From Datnioides undecimradiatus (Eukaryota; Chordata; Actinopteri; Lobotiformes; Datnioididae): a stretch of DNA of 64,000 nt. Each line of letters begins with the position of its first letter. Positions within the stretch are counted from its first letter, which is position 1. Below the pieces are notes generated by a model. The model saw only the letters and a program-made list of their open reading frames with translations. It had not been told where the DNA came from and searched no databases. The stretch is from contig WARS01002804.1 in NCBI GenBank assembly GCA_008933995.1, forward strand, positions 372,001 to 436,000, written 5' to 3'. A program made the translations under genes and the position numbers. Shown here one piece after another: positions 13,001-27,000 of this stretch.

Positions 13001-16000
13001 GGACCTTGAGCGACCTCTTTAACGGTTGTTTCCAGGGTCAAAAACAAACTGTCAAGCTCAATTTAGATACAAACATGGAAGAAAAAGTCCTTGAAGTGCA
13101 GAACAATGCAAAATTTGCACTACAGCTCCGCAGCAGCTGACGATGAAGACCATGTGATTCAACTGAAAGCTCTGGAACAAGCGAACACGTGGTCCTTGGG
13201 TTGATATCGTTTCGCCGTCCGCACCATTTGTCATAAACTGTCAAAGAAATGTGTCAAGGCTTCACCCAAACGTCCTCGAACGGCTCGTATCAGCCCTCAG
13301 CTGATTCTGATGTTCAACCACAACAAACGACCCCCGCTGCAGACGGACAGACAGCAGCTGGCGTTGGTAACGAGTGTGACCCATTACCGCCACCTCATCT
13401 TCCTCCCATCTCCTGTTCTACCTCCGCTCCTGTCCCTCTCTCGCCCTCTCTCTCTCTCCCGGTCTTATTACTTTTTTAATATCAGGAGTTATGGATTCCT
13501 ACGGTAGATATTGGCGAACGGAGACAAAGCAGCGGTCGATATTAAATTAATGCCTCACCGGGCCGATCTCGCAGGAATAAATTCATCTCGGACAACACGA
13601 GACATAAAAGCAGTGGTTGGAAAGCAGAGGATGAAGCTGCAGCGACTCTTTCTCCGCATAATGCACATTGAACTGTAAAATCATCTCCTCATCATGTCAC
13701 TGTTTCAACATAAACAATATAATCTGAGAGCAAAGCAGTATACAGGACAAAAAAACAACAAAAACACACGATAAATACTTTTATTAACAAAAAACAGCAA
13801 TAAAATAGCTTGATTACTCATTAATAGATAAATTAAATGAATGTTAATGGCTGAAATATCAAAACTGGTGACGATACAACACCTGAGGTTAGCTGCCGAT
13901 ACCAAAAACATCCTTTATTCGGTGTCTAAAGAAGTTTCAGATTAAGCAGAAGTAGTAATACTACACTGTGAAAACACCCCACTGCAAGTAAACATACTTG
14001 TTTAAGTAAAAGTATGTTAGCATTAGCTGCAAAGTGTGATTAAACTATGTATTCATGCTGTTGGCAGAGCGCTACACAACAAAAACAACTTTCCAGCCTC
14101 ATCATCTCCTATTATCTTTTTATTATTCCTATTATTATTATATTTGGGTGGGTTTCATGGGTTTGCTTGAGTCTTTAATAGACTCAGTGGAGATTATTAT
14201 GCTCAAAGTTGTATTTAATTCAATCTTTTGTTAAAAGTCAGTGTCTGTAATATTTTTTTTTTGTTATATTTTCATTTTATGTTGATGGAAGCCGCCACCG
14301 CCGTTAGTTTTCAGCTAATAAACAGCAGAATTTTATTAAAAAAAACAACATATTTCTTTATTTATATTTAAATTCCTTTGACGGTGGAGCAGGGTGAAAA
14401 CAAACAATGATGAACAAAGTGAGAGAGAGAGACAAGAACTGCAAATGAGAGGAATAATGGAAGGTGTGAGTGCTTTTAAATCTAACACAGGTAGGTTTAA
14501 AAAAAAAAAATCATGCAAATTTAATCAGCTCGATCTGAGCCCGACTGTAAATATTTAACCAACAGTGAATATTCACATCAATCATGTGTTTCTCCTCTGT
14601 CTCCGCTAAAGATGGAAAGGTGTGAGGAGCACTTCATTTAGCCGAGTGCCATCTTTTCAGAGCTCGGTGCCAAGATGCTGCGCTAATTAAAAAACACATG
14701 CAGCTGCTCAAAACCAGGTTCAAACCAGCTGTTATGACACAGTTTAGCTTGGCGAGAGCAGGAGATGCATAAACGAGGCACATGACATCAGAAAGTGTGT
14801 GTTTTATACTGTGTTTCTGTGTAAGATACAGACCTACAGACTGTGGTTTTAGATGAAATGTGCAGAAAAGAAGACGGGAGGCCTGTAACGCGTCGATACA
14901 GGAGCAAAACATCCTCAGCTATGACTCCAAACCCAGGCGACAAAATGACCTGTGAGTCATGTGACCTGCTCCTCCTCTGCTGACAGTTAATCACACAATC
15001 GATCCATTTCGGATGGATCCAAGTGTTATTTTTAGCAGGATTTAGCAAGAAAGCAGGCTGACTGGCCACTTCCTGGATAAACTGCAACATGCTTTTTTAA
15101 TATACATGCAAAATATTCATGATTTAATTAATTAAATCATAAAAGCAAATCAAAAGAGTTATGATAGACTCTAAAATCATCATCAACAAAAACTGGGTTG
15201 GGATGCTAACGTGCTAGCTTACTGTTTACCATCTTAGCTAACTAAAACCGGATACTCGCTGAACCTCGGCATGCTAGCGTTGTCACTGTTGGCACGTTAG
15301 CATTTAGCTAACAAACGGTGCAGCCCAACTGTACATAAGAGGGACTGAAGGGAAACAGCAGAAAGAAGCAGAGACTCTGGTGGGAGCTGTTGTTCGCTAG
15401 CTTACAGCTAACGCACAGGGCATTCTGGCTGTTTCCATAAACACACAATGTACTCAAACTCACACATGTGTTGTGTTCTATCTCATCCTCCTCAGATCTT
15501 GTTCTTCTGTTTTATCCAATAACATCTTAACAGTTTCACAACGGCGGCCAGTTAAAGCTGCAGCAGCCAGCTCCTGCCTTCAGCGTTTACTGGAAGCGAG
15601 TTATCTCGGCGTGCAGCTGTGCGGCGACGCACGCGGCCAGGACAGAAAGGATCAATTAATCAGATTACATTTTCAGGCGGTTTGACAGTTATTTGTTCAT
15701 GTTAAGTGTCAAGAGGAATAAAACTAAGTTAGAGGGACAAACAGTGACAGGTGGCGATGCAGGTCTAATGATGGATTCGCTCTGTGCTGGCTGGCTGGCT
15801 GGAGGAATCACTGGGAGGTCTGGACACACATCACACAGAAACACACACAGTCACACACACACGCACACACAGCCTGCACAGAGTGGTCAGGCATCAATAG
15901 CAGCCTTATCCATGGCCCAGTATAATAGGGCCTGGGGGACATTATTCACTCTTCTGTTTGTGTGTCTTGTTTTCCACAATCTATTGACTCTCAGTAGACA

Positions 16001-17722
16001 ACAAACTGCCCAGTGCACTGTGCATGTGTGTGTGTCAGTATGCAGAAGCTACCTGTGCAGACTTCCTTGTAGGTGGGGTTGGGTGTGTAGCCTCCTGAAT
16101 AGCCCACTTGGGTGGAATAAACACCTTTTTGTCTCCAAAACTTCCTCTCTGCTCCCCAGAAACAGCCCATACCTTCAGGGAAAGACATCAAAACCATGAA
16201 GCACACAAAAGCCAACAATATCCCCCAACAACTGAGACAGAAAAGGCCCGGTCTCACTTTAAAAACACTAACGTGTAAGTACTGACTGCGTTTGATCGTC
16301 CCATCATGCAAAAATGTGAAACAGTCTCTGGTTCCAGCCTCAAAAATGTGATTTTAGCTCTATTGTTTGGTCATATATGACCCCATAAACACTGGGCGTC
16401 CGTTTGAAAAATTAGGAATCACATCTTTTCATAATTTTTAAAACATTTTGCGGAATAAATGATGAAAACGAGAAGCAGAGTGACTTGAATACAGTCTTGA
16501 AGCAAGACCAGAAGTTAAACTTAGCTGCTATCAACCTAAACTAGCTTGAAAACTAGCTTAATAGCAGCTAATTACAACTAGCTAGCACTTAGCATTGTTC
16601 TAGTGTCCCTGTTCTAGTGGTTTCAAATTAGCCGTTAGCTTCTCCGTTAGCTTAATGGTGCTTTAGAGGAGTCGTTGGTGTCACAGACAGTTCAAACTGA
16701 TTTTATTTCTTTGTGTGTATCTTTTTAAAAAAGGAGATTTTAAGCTAGTTTTAATCAATGTGTGTGACAAAATATGCTAATTTGATGCAGGAATAGAGCA
16801 TAAGTTGAGTAAAAATCAATAAATAACATGGAGGAGTGTCTTTATTATAGGAGAAATGAAGTACTGGGAGCTTTTACACACATCATAACTGTGCATCTGT
16901 GGACAGTCTTCATGTAAAACACCAAATGGAACAGACTGGGCGTATTCATACCGTCCAACGTGCAAAGTTAACTCGAGGCTGCGCTGGGTTGTTTAAACCA
17001 CTCACCAAATGTGGCCATCTCCGTCCCCTCCGGAAAAGGTGGAACAGTCCTGTTGCCGTTCACGTCATGTTTGGCTGCACGAGAGCGACAGACAGAGACA
17101 GACAGAGACAGAGTGAGACAGACAGAGACAGAGTGAGACAGACAGAGACAGAGAGTGAGGCTGAAATCACGGAGGATCAGAAGCGAGATGGCGTTTGCGT
17201 GCGAGGTCTTCACACCTGAGCCTCTTTCTGCTGCGCGCCACATGCACATCTATCCATCCTACATATGAAATTTTCATAAGAGTGCAACAAAAATGAAAGT
17301 ACTGAACACACACACACACACACTGACCCACTTTAGCAGTGGCGAGCAGCTCTGCCTAATTTCATACGAGCTGCATTCACTCCAATCAACACGGAGCCAG
17401 AGGTGCATGAGGACCCATTTGAGGCCACCCAGCCACCTGGCTGAGCTGGAGGCTCTGTGTGTGTGTGTGTGTGCGTGTGTGTGCGTGTGTGTGTACAGAT
17501 GGCTTGCTGTACTATGCTGTGGGGGAGGGAGATGGATTAAAATAAATGGGATGGAGCAGAATGAGAATGAACCCAACATCTGGATCCACCACCCCCCCTC
17601 CTTACAACACACACACACACACACACAAAGTCTTCATGCATGGAGGCATAATTGTTGTGTGGGGCAGCATGCCTATAGACAAAAAGCAGCCAGATGGATG
17701 CTGCCAACCAATCAGCAACCCT

Positions 17723-17758
<36 letters not shown>

Positions 17759-17841
17759 GCATGATTCGTGAGGAAATTCTCATCTTGACAATCAGTAAAG
17801 GTTTTACATTTTCAGTTCACTGTATTTCATTTAATCTTGGT

Positions 17842-17878
<37 letters not shown>

Positions 17879-20202
17879 ATCTGAATCTCTCGGAGTCGTC
17901 CTTGTTTGTCTGATTACAAGAGCGGCCTTTCATCCTGCTCAAAGGCAGCAAGTGTCAGTGCGACTGTCTGAAGATGTCTGTCTGTCTGTCTGTCTGCCTG
18001 CCTGCCTGTCTCTGTTTATCTGTCTGTCTGTCAGAGACTCGTCCTCATCTTCCTCTGTATTGTCGGCGCTGCAGCCATTTCCCGTTCTGAACAGATGTCG
18101 GAGAGAAACATCTAGTTACAGCCTCGCTGTTGATTTAGCTTCCCGTCATCCAGCGTCCCTGCTGTTAGTACTGTCCAGAAGAAAGGCCTGCTGTGATTAC
18201 AAACTGCAAAAATAAAATAAATAAATGAATTAGAGTAATTCTGTTTAATTCATACTGTTTCATTCAAACATGACATGTAATCCACCGTGCCTCACAAAAC
18301 ATTGAAATGTGAGTGTGTTTGTAAAAATGTCTAAAAATGAGTAAAATGTCCAGTAAAATGGTCAAAAACTGTAAGAAAAAGGTTAAAAAAGAAAAAATAT
18401 TAGTCAAATGTCAGTAAAATGTTAAAAAAGTAACAAAAAGGTTTTAAAATGTCCAAAAGTATTTGTTAATTTTAAAAAAAAAAGAAAGGCCAAAAATCTT
18501 TTGTCAAATATGTGAAAATATCTGTAAAATTTGGACCAAATGGCCTGTAAATCAAAGTAAATACATTCATATCCATCCTGTTTCACTTTGGGCCTTCTTT
18601 ATCATGAATGTGTGATGAGCTCGTTGTTTCTCGATCATACGTTTTGTGTCTTTTTGAAAATATTCGCTGTTTTGCTTGGTTTATTGACCACAACATCACT
18701 GTGGTGTCATCACATGTGAGTCTTTGAATGCAGCATCTTTCACGTGTCGGCTTAGTGAGACGCCATGCACGGTGAAAACATGAAACAGTGCAGCTGCTGG
18801 AGGAATTCCAGGTCAATGTTTGTCTTTTGTTTGTGATATTCTGCACAAAAATGATTCGAAGCAACTGAAAACGGACACAAACCAGAAAAAGCCCCAGCCT
18901 CTGAGAACTCGAGTGAAGCTTCGGCTCCAAATATAAAGATCCTGCATCTTAATGCTGCTCCAAACCCTCCTCCTCCTCCCACATTATCCTCTGTGTGTGT
19001 TAGTAATGGCTGCCTTCAGGGACCAGCGAAGGCATGTTCATTACTGGCTACACACACACACACACGCACTCACACACATAGGCGCACACACACATGCACT
19101 GAGAGATAAACAATTTAAATGTAAATGTCAGCGGGGAGAGACAATAAGTCCAGACAGAATACTAATGAGTCTAATAGCTGTGTGTGTGTGTGTGTGTGTG
19201 TACACGTGTGTGCATGGAGAGCATGATTAAGAATAAAACAAAAGCTGGAAGAAGATTCAGATCAGCTGTCTCTCGCCTATTTCCTGCTACAGCTCCAAAT
19301 GCATCCATGCTCTGAAATGTGCACACCTCTCTTTGATGCTGAGAAGGCAAGCACACACACGTGCACACACACACACACACACACACATATGCACGTGCAC
19401 TTGCACAGTTATTTCTAAAAGGACGGGTGTGAGAGCTGCTGAAACCAGAATCATTTGATGGATATTAGCTGATGTTTCCTGCAGAACACCTTGTTTTGAA
19501 AGACTCAGCGGTGTTACAGTTCACACAGCCAGAGAAACACAATCACACAACACGATCTGACAACCGCCGCGCAATTTGTGCACAATAAAGCAAAGTGTCT
19601 GGGAGGAGGAAGGGTGGACAGGTTCATTTTGTGCCTTTAATAAAATGAAAATGGGAAAATCAGAAATTTCCCAACGCTGTACTCACAAATTTCACATTCT
19701 GACTGAAATGCAGCTTCAGATATGAGCTGCAACATGAATGTATGATGCTAAAGGAGAGGTGACACATTTATTCTCTCTCTTTCAGAGTTAAATGTGAAAA
19801 CGGACACCACTCTCACATCTGAGGCACAAGGATGGAGCCAGAACCAGGGGGTGATTAGCTTAGCTTAGCATAAAGACTGGAAGCGGAGGGAAGCGGCTAG
19901 CCTTTGCTCTGCAAAACGTTCAAAAATCAGGTATTTTTCATGCGTACACGAACAGAGGTGTGACATGTTCTGCCATCGTGCATCAAAACACATTCAAGAA
20001 GTACTCCGGGGGTGGTTTGCACCTTTTGCCCCGAGTGCTCTGCCGCGAAGTGATGCAGCTTTGTTTCCCCATTGTGCCGAGTGAACATCCACAACGAGCC
20101 GCGCGAGGCTGCGACCAGATAAATAACCTCCCGAACACAAGGAGGGGTGGGAAATTAACACCTTTTCAAACAGTCGTTATTATTCCACTGTTATCTTTTT
20201 AC

Positions 20203-20233
<31 letters not shown>

Positions 20234-20398
20234 CGTATATACAGAGGCATTTCTCTGCAGGGTAATTATTCCACGCGGCTCTCCGTTCTGAAACGCCTGT
20301 CCTCGTGGTCGCCTTTATCTCTCCGGGAACGATAACAACGCGTCTTGTTGTTGATTAATTGAATTCATATTCTTGTGTGAGGTCGAATGCGACTGTAT

Positions 20399-20441
<43 letters not shown>

Positions 20442-20994
20442 GGGACTGAAGACCATGAGTTTCTGTTATTCTCTCTGCATTGCTTGACCTTGCGTTAGCA
20501 CCACGCGCAGACTGGAGAAAGTGAAATATTCAGGATGTGCATTGAAAAACACACACACACACACACTCACACACACAATCTAATCTCACAGTCCAGTCCC
20601 GTTACAATGGAGGACAGGAGCGTGCAGGTTGTCCTCCCGTCTTGTTTCCATGAGCGGACCCATTTTCTATAATGCGAGCTACTTTAAAAACCCGGTTCTG
20701 GCCGTTTGTGCTGCGGACTGTTTTTCTTTTATTTGGCTGTAAAGAGCAGCCAAAGAGGTTAGAAAGCACTTCACTGCACTTCACATCAAACAGCTAGCCA
20801 CTTCATTTTAGGCACAAGTGTGTGTGTGTGTGTGTGAGTAACCAGCCTGCCTCCCAGTCTCCTCTGCAGCTCCCTAAACCCTGTCACAATAATAAGCCTG
20901 ATCACAGAACAGGCCTTTATCCATGGCGACATCTGTGGCACACACACACACACACACACACACTTTCTCCATTAGTGCTGCTCTATTTCAGCTC

Positions 20995-21025
<31 letters not shown>

Positions 21026-24000
21026 CAGGCAGAGCTGCTGCAGAATCAGCCAATCATCACTCGATACACTCCGTTTTATCTTCACTTCCTCCCGTCACGT
21101 CACCTTTTTTTTCCCCACTTTGCAAAGCGAAACGGCGCCGATAGCGAAACGCGGAGCGACGACACGCACGAGATAGAGCTGAAACAAACAGATCAGTGTT
21201 GAATTCACTGCCGTGTGACGAGGAAACGGCGCACGGCCGCGAGGATTCACCGAGATGTACGTCAGCGCTTTAAACGGCGAGTTTCACTACGTTTTCCAGA
21301 TGAAGCAGGAGACAAAGTGTGTTTACGTCACGCCGCGCACGCCGCGCTGACTGCGGACAAAGTGCTGAGTCAGGCTCCGGCGTCACAGTCTTCCTCTCTT
21401 CTCTTTAACCCGGTTTCTTTTATTGTTGACGAGGAGCAGAAGGAGAACTGCTGCACGACAAAAACCTCAGGCTTTGTTAAAACAGCAGCTCATGATTCAG
21501 TTCGTTCTGAGAGCAGAGGTCGTGAAGGTCAGGCCAGGAACGGGGGCGCTTCACAGGAGGCGTTCAGGCTCTGTATGGAGTGCAGGTCAAACCTGAAGGT
21601 GGTAAATAGACTTGAGGGCTGAAAATACACTTTGAGTTGTGTTTAAAAGCATAAAATAAGTAAAAATGGAGCCACGTCTGAAAAGACTCGTGTGTAGACC
21701 CCAAAACCACCAGGATCCTCGTAATGATCACTTCCTGTATCAGTTAATCTGCCGTAGAACGATTATTTACACGTATTCAGCCTCTAAAATGTGACAAAAG
21801 GTATAAAATGCTAATGCTAAACGCTAAGTGGACTTTGAGTACTTTCAAAATCTTATAAAACTGATGTTTGCACACATTAGTGCTGTGCTAAAAAATGATT
21901 TTATTGTATTTTTTTGCCATAAAACTCAATAATCATCAGTATTCCCAGCCCCTCGTATCCATAACCTCTCACTTTCACTTTGTTTTTGTAAATTTGTGTG
22001 AATTTGCGCCTGAAATCTGAGCTCCTTCTCTAAATGTTACACCCCTCCCCCTGCTCTGTCTTTATCATTTCTAATTGCGCAGCGACATCAACAGAAATAT
22101 TAACCACATGCTTTGATCCACGCCGTGATGCGTTACGTCGCCGGCTGCAGCGCCCTGCCAAACGACGACTGACGATCAATGTCAGTAACTCACGCCTGAA
22201 TATTTCACACCTGCAGATGAGGCCCCGCAGGGCTGCCCGAGCCGCGCCGGCCCCTGGAACAGAGGCTCCAGACCTGGCCTGAGCATCCAGAGCTTCTCCT
22301 TCTCCTCCCCTGGAGCTTCCAGACCTGACAGTGATGAATGAAGCGCTGCAGCTAATGTCTGGCTAGGGGATACTGGAGGGTCCTCACACACACACACACG
22401 ATTGCCTCAACTGCTCTGCAATTAAATCTACAAAGTAACCTCCCCCCTCCCTCCCCTCCTCCTCCTGTGTTTCTCCCTCTCTCTCTCTGATTGCCTGGTT
22501 TCTTCACCTCCCTCCTGCTCCCCCCTTGTTTCTTATCATCTCCCTCCTCCACCCATGTCTCCCCTTCCCATTTTTATTTCTCCGCGCGCCGCCGTCCCTC
22601 TCTCCCCTCCATCTGAGCCTCTCAATCAGCCGCCCTGATTGCCATCATCGTTTTTATTACTGCCCATCATCACAGCCATCAGCGCTCTCCTCATTGTTCC
22701 GCCGCTGACAGCCTCCTGCGCTCGTCTCCCAACGCACGGGACGTCTCGAGGAGGACGCGCGCGACGCTTAAGTTATTCATTTTTATAAATAGAGTAAGTG
22801 TTTGTTGGAGACAACAAACGGGCCCCACGCACAATAGCCAAGGTTGTTGCCGAAGAGATCTGCCCCTCTCTCGGATCTTGAAGACACTTTAATGGCAGCT
22901 GCACGTTGAATCAGAGGGTTGCTTTACACTGCAGAGGGCAGGGTTTACCCCCAGCACGGGAGGGGCAATTTCAGCTTGTCACCAAGAGCTACAACAATCA
23001 GAAAATGACTATTTAGCAGCTATTTTGATAATCGATGAATCGTTTCAGTCACATTTTACCCAAAAGAGCGAAGCATTTGCTGGTTGCAGCCTCCTAAATG
23101 TGATGATTTCCTGCTTTTGGGGCGTCTGGTCCAACCAGTACTTCACATCCACCGAGCGTCCACGCTGCTTTTGAAAACGATGCAGCAGCTGCTTGAGTTT
23201 AAAAACAGAAACTAAGGCCGTTGTGCGTGATGAAGCAGCAGCTCTGCTCCGCTTCCTGGTTGGTTGTTATCGGTCATGGTGCGGCCTCGCACGACTCATC
23301 GCGCCCTTTTCCGAAGTTGCTGACCTTGCTGCATAAGCTAGCAGCTGTAGTTAAATAATGCAGTTCATTGAGCCACACGCCTCGAGTACGTGAATAGGTC
23401 ATGTGACTTCTGGTACGGATGTTGTGTCACTTCCTTGTTCCTTGTTCCTCGTGTGTCTAGGCTGGTTTTCTGGAGGTTTGCCTGTTTTACAGACTTTGAC
23501 CTCTCGGTTTGGCTTTGACCGTGCCTGCCTTGATTACCCATAATCCTCAGCCCTTCTCTGCTTCAGGTCTCCTCCAGTATCTCTGTGTTCGGGCAGGTTT
23601 TCCATTGGGTTCAGTCCTGATCCTGCACAATAACCTTATAAAATCCAAATTTCTGGCCCTGTAGATTAAAGGTTATACCAGAATTTAATTAAAATTATTA
23701 TTAAGACGTGCACCAATTAAACATTAACTCCATTATCCCTTTAAGTGCCGCTTGGTCCTTTGCAGGAAACTTGCCCAGACACGGGGGTTTCCATTTTTCT
23801 GGTCACAAAGTGCAATAAGCCATAATATTATTGAATTATCTGCTGCTCTACGCCTTCTACACCCTCCACACCTCATTTCCTGCTACGTTCTCCTTTTCTT
23901 GATCTACTTTAAACCTTTGAAGCACTTGAATGACAGCTGTGCGTGTAATTAGAGCGGCGGTTGGGGTTAATAAGTCGCCACAGGATGTGTGTGTGTGTGT

Positions 24001-27000
24001 GTGAGAGAGAGCTTGAGGGTTTGACGATCACTCGGAGCCATTAGCAGCGAGAGCGCGTCTGTGCAGGACGGCGCGGCACAAGAAATAGGACTTAATGCAC
24101 TTTGCACTTAAAAGATGGTGGACTGATTAGACCCTTTCAGACAGGGGATCTGTAAAATTGCTGGGTACACCTGTATATTACAGTAATGGCTTTTTGCATT
24201 CACACACACACACACACACCATAGTGTCAGTCTGAGCTGTGGAAAAACAGATTCAGCGCTTATGAGATACTTGGTTCACAGGAGCCGTCGTGCGTGTGCA
24301 TTATCGTCTCGACCCCGTGTGAAGACAAAACCAAATGCTGCCTGTGTTTGACGCTGCAGCTACACAGTGTGAAATAAAGATGGCTGATGTTTAGCGATAA
24401 AAGGCTGCAGCGCTCCCACAGAGGAAGAGGAAGTCCATCTATTTCAGACAGATATTGGTAATTTGGACAGGCACACACGGGACGTCCTGGAGGGGCGGCG
24501 AGCCGAGCTGCTGCTAACGTTTGCTCAGCTTGTTTCTCTGATAACTTCAGATCCAGACGTCCGACGACTGAAATCCTTCATCTGCTTCAGATACAGAGTT
24601 AAAAACAAGCAGCGGCTGAAAAGAGGAGCACAGAAATGTGTCTTACAGCTGATCCAGAGTCAGTTTATCAAGCTGCTGACACACAGAAATGTGTCTTACA
24701 GCTGATCCAGAGTCAGTTTATCAAGCTGCTGCTGACACACAGAAATGTGTCTTACAGCTGATCCAGAGTCAGTTTATCAAGCTGCTGACACACAAACACA
24801 ACAATGACACATGCACAGAGAGGAGGCGGTGACGCCGTTGGCTAAATAAAACCATTATCTGGGTTCAAAGGAAATAACGGATAATATATATGGATATATA
24901 TCAACATAACTCAACATACGGTGTCATATTTTAAACATTTTAATGCTGAAATGTTGCATGTTTTTGTTTAACTTAAAGGATCTGAGCACTTCCTCTGTCA
25001 CTGCTGCCTTCATGCTTGACACCCCTCATCGCCGTGATGCTGGATCATGTGTTTCCAGATAAAAACGACATTAACGCCGAACGTCGGAGTGACAACGCGG
25101 TTAACCGCCGCGGCCTCGGCGTCTTTGTTGGCTCCATCTTTTCATCTCTGCGTCTCGTTCGCCCCCTGACGTCGCTTTGCCCGTCAAGGTTATCAGGCCA
25201 CTGTGTAAACAACAAAGAGCAGCGCTGATGCGATCTCACACACACACACACACAGATACACAAACACGCATTCACACGCCGGAATCCCTCTCTGTTGTCA
25301 TGGCGACGGCCGTGACAAAGGTAGACGGACTGAAGAGCGCCGGCCTGAACCCGGTAACACTGACGGGCACGAGAGACGCGGCGGAGAGGCTGATACTGCA
25401 CCATGAACTCTTCTGCTATGATCAATGTCACTGAATTATGATTAGTGTCAGTGCAAAAGCAGGATTTTAATGCTGGACTAGTTCTGCTTGAGAGTGCGAC
25501 TTGCGATTCCTCTCATCATGGATCATTATGTTTTAATAAAAACTATGACAACTATATAGAAACTATGACATCACAGTAACCCAGAGCCCGATGGGAAACC
25601 TCCGCGTTGTGTCCTGACGAATCCGCCCCCACTTGACTGTTCACGGCCTTTCCTGTTGTGACAGTTATTGAAATTACAGAACTTAGATGGAAATATCTGA
25701 ATTTGACACGAGCTGCACAGATGTGAATCCAACGCGACGCCCGCATTTAAAAAGCTGTAACAAGCAAATATTTGGGTATGAATTCATAAATACATTACTC
25801 TCAGGACTGGTTAATTACCAGATTAACACGTCGACTGTTCTTCATTTCACTGCTCGGACATTTTAACAAGATATGAGTCTTTTCCTGACGCAGAGTTAAT
25901 TTGTTTTTATCCGTATTTCAACTGTATTTTAACTGTATTTTATGGGGTGAGTCAGGATTTTTGGGGGAAAAAGGCAAAAAATTAAAAACACGGAACAAAT
26001 GAGTTACGGGAAAAGGACGGGCTTGGCGTTTCTGTTTGATTTGACACGCGGCTCCTCTCTGCTCACCAGCTGAGGCTCAGGGCACGGGCCGCTGCAGCTG
26101 GGGCTGCTGTGGGCCGTTCAGACGGACAGAACCACAAACATCTGGCTGAACGAGTCCTTGGCTTCGTCCGAGCCGCAGCCCTCAGCTCCCAACTTTTTGC
26201 TTTTTAAATAAACTTGAAATCGCAGCGCTCTGAGCTCAGCGCCCTGATCTTCGTACCCTCCGTGAAACGAACGCGTTCCGCCGCAGAAAGCTGAAGTCAT
26301 CACAACAGTAACGAGGAGTTACGCCTGCTAATTAACGAACCAGCTGCTGGATGTCTGAGCACATCTGTGACGAGCCGTGATGAGGACGACATTAACGTCT
26401 TCATTAGGCTTCAGTTCACACTTTGCTGCGTCTGTGAGGGGGAGTGGAGATGTAGGGAGGTTAACTACAACTGTTAAAGCCCAGGTAACTGTAATTAAGC
26501 TGCTGACCCCAGACCTGAAACATGAATCCCAGCGTAGCCAACGGGCTTCTGTGCAATATGTTGAATCTTACGAGGTTAACATCACAGAACAACAACAGGC
26601 CGATCGTTAGTCCTGGATCTCATTAACGCTTAAATATGAAGCAAGAGGCCCGCACAGGTGACCATGTGACATCACCGTTTACAGCTCGTGACTGACCACG
26701 CCCATCGGTGATGCCGGCTTCCACCACAGAGGGCAGCGAAGGCACCGTTTAAACAGGAACCCCGAACGTCTTCAATTCGTGATGCGACTGAAAGCTCCAG
26801 AACGTCGACTAAATGGACCCTTTGTTGAAATCGCTTTGTCAGCAGCTGCTTCCTGCGGTGGATGAGTCCGTTCTATCATCACGTTTGTTCTGAATCTTAA
26901 ATCCAAAGGCCTGAATTCAATAAATACCGGCAGTGCAGAGATAATTAGCAGGTCAGACGATGTGAAAGCACCTGTTTCAGTCTTTATTAAAGGTTTCTAG

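Noticed and set aside
12265..13210. CRISPR-like regular array
   Set aside because: Units are 170-182 bp, diverged along their whole length, without a repeat-spacer pattern. It lies in a vertebrate intron.
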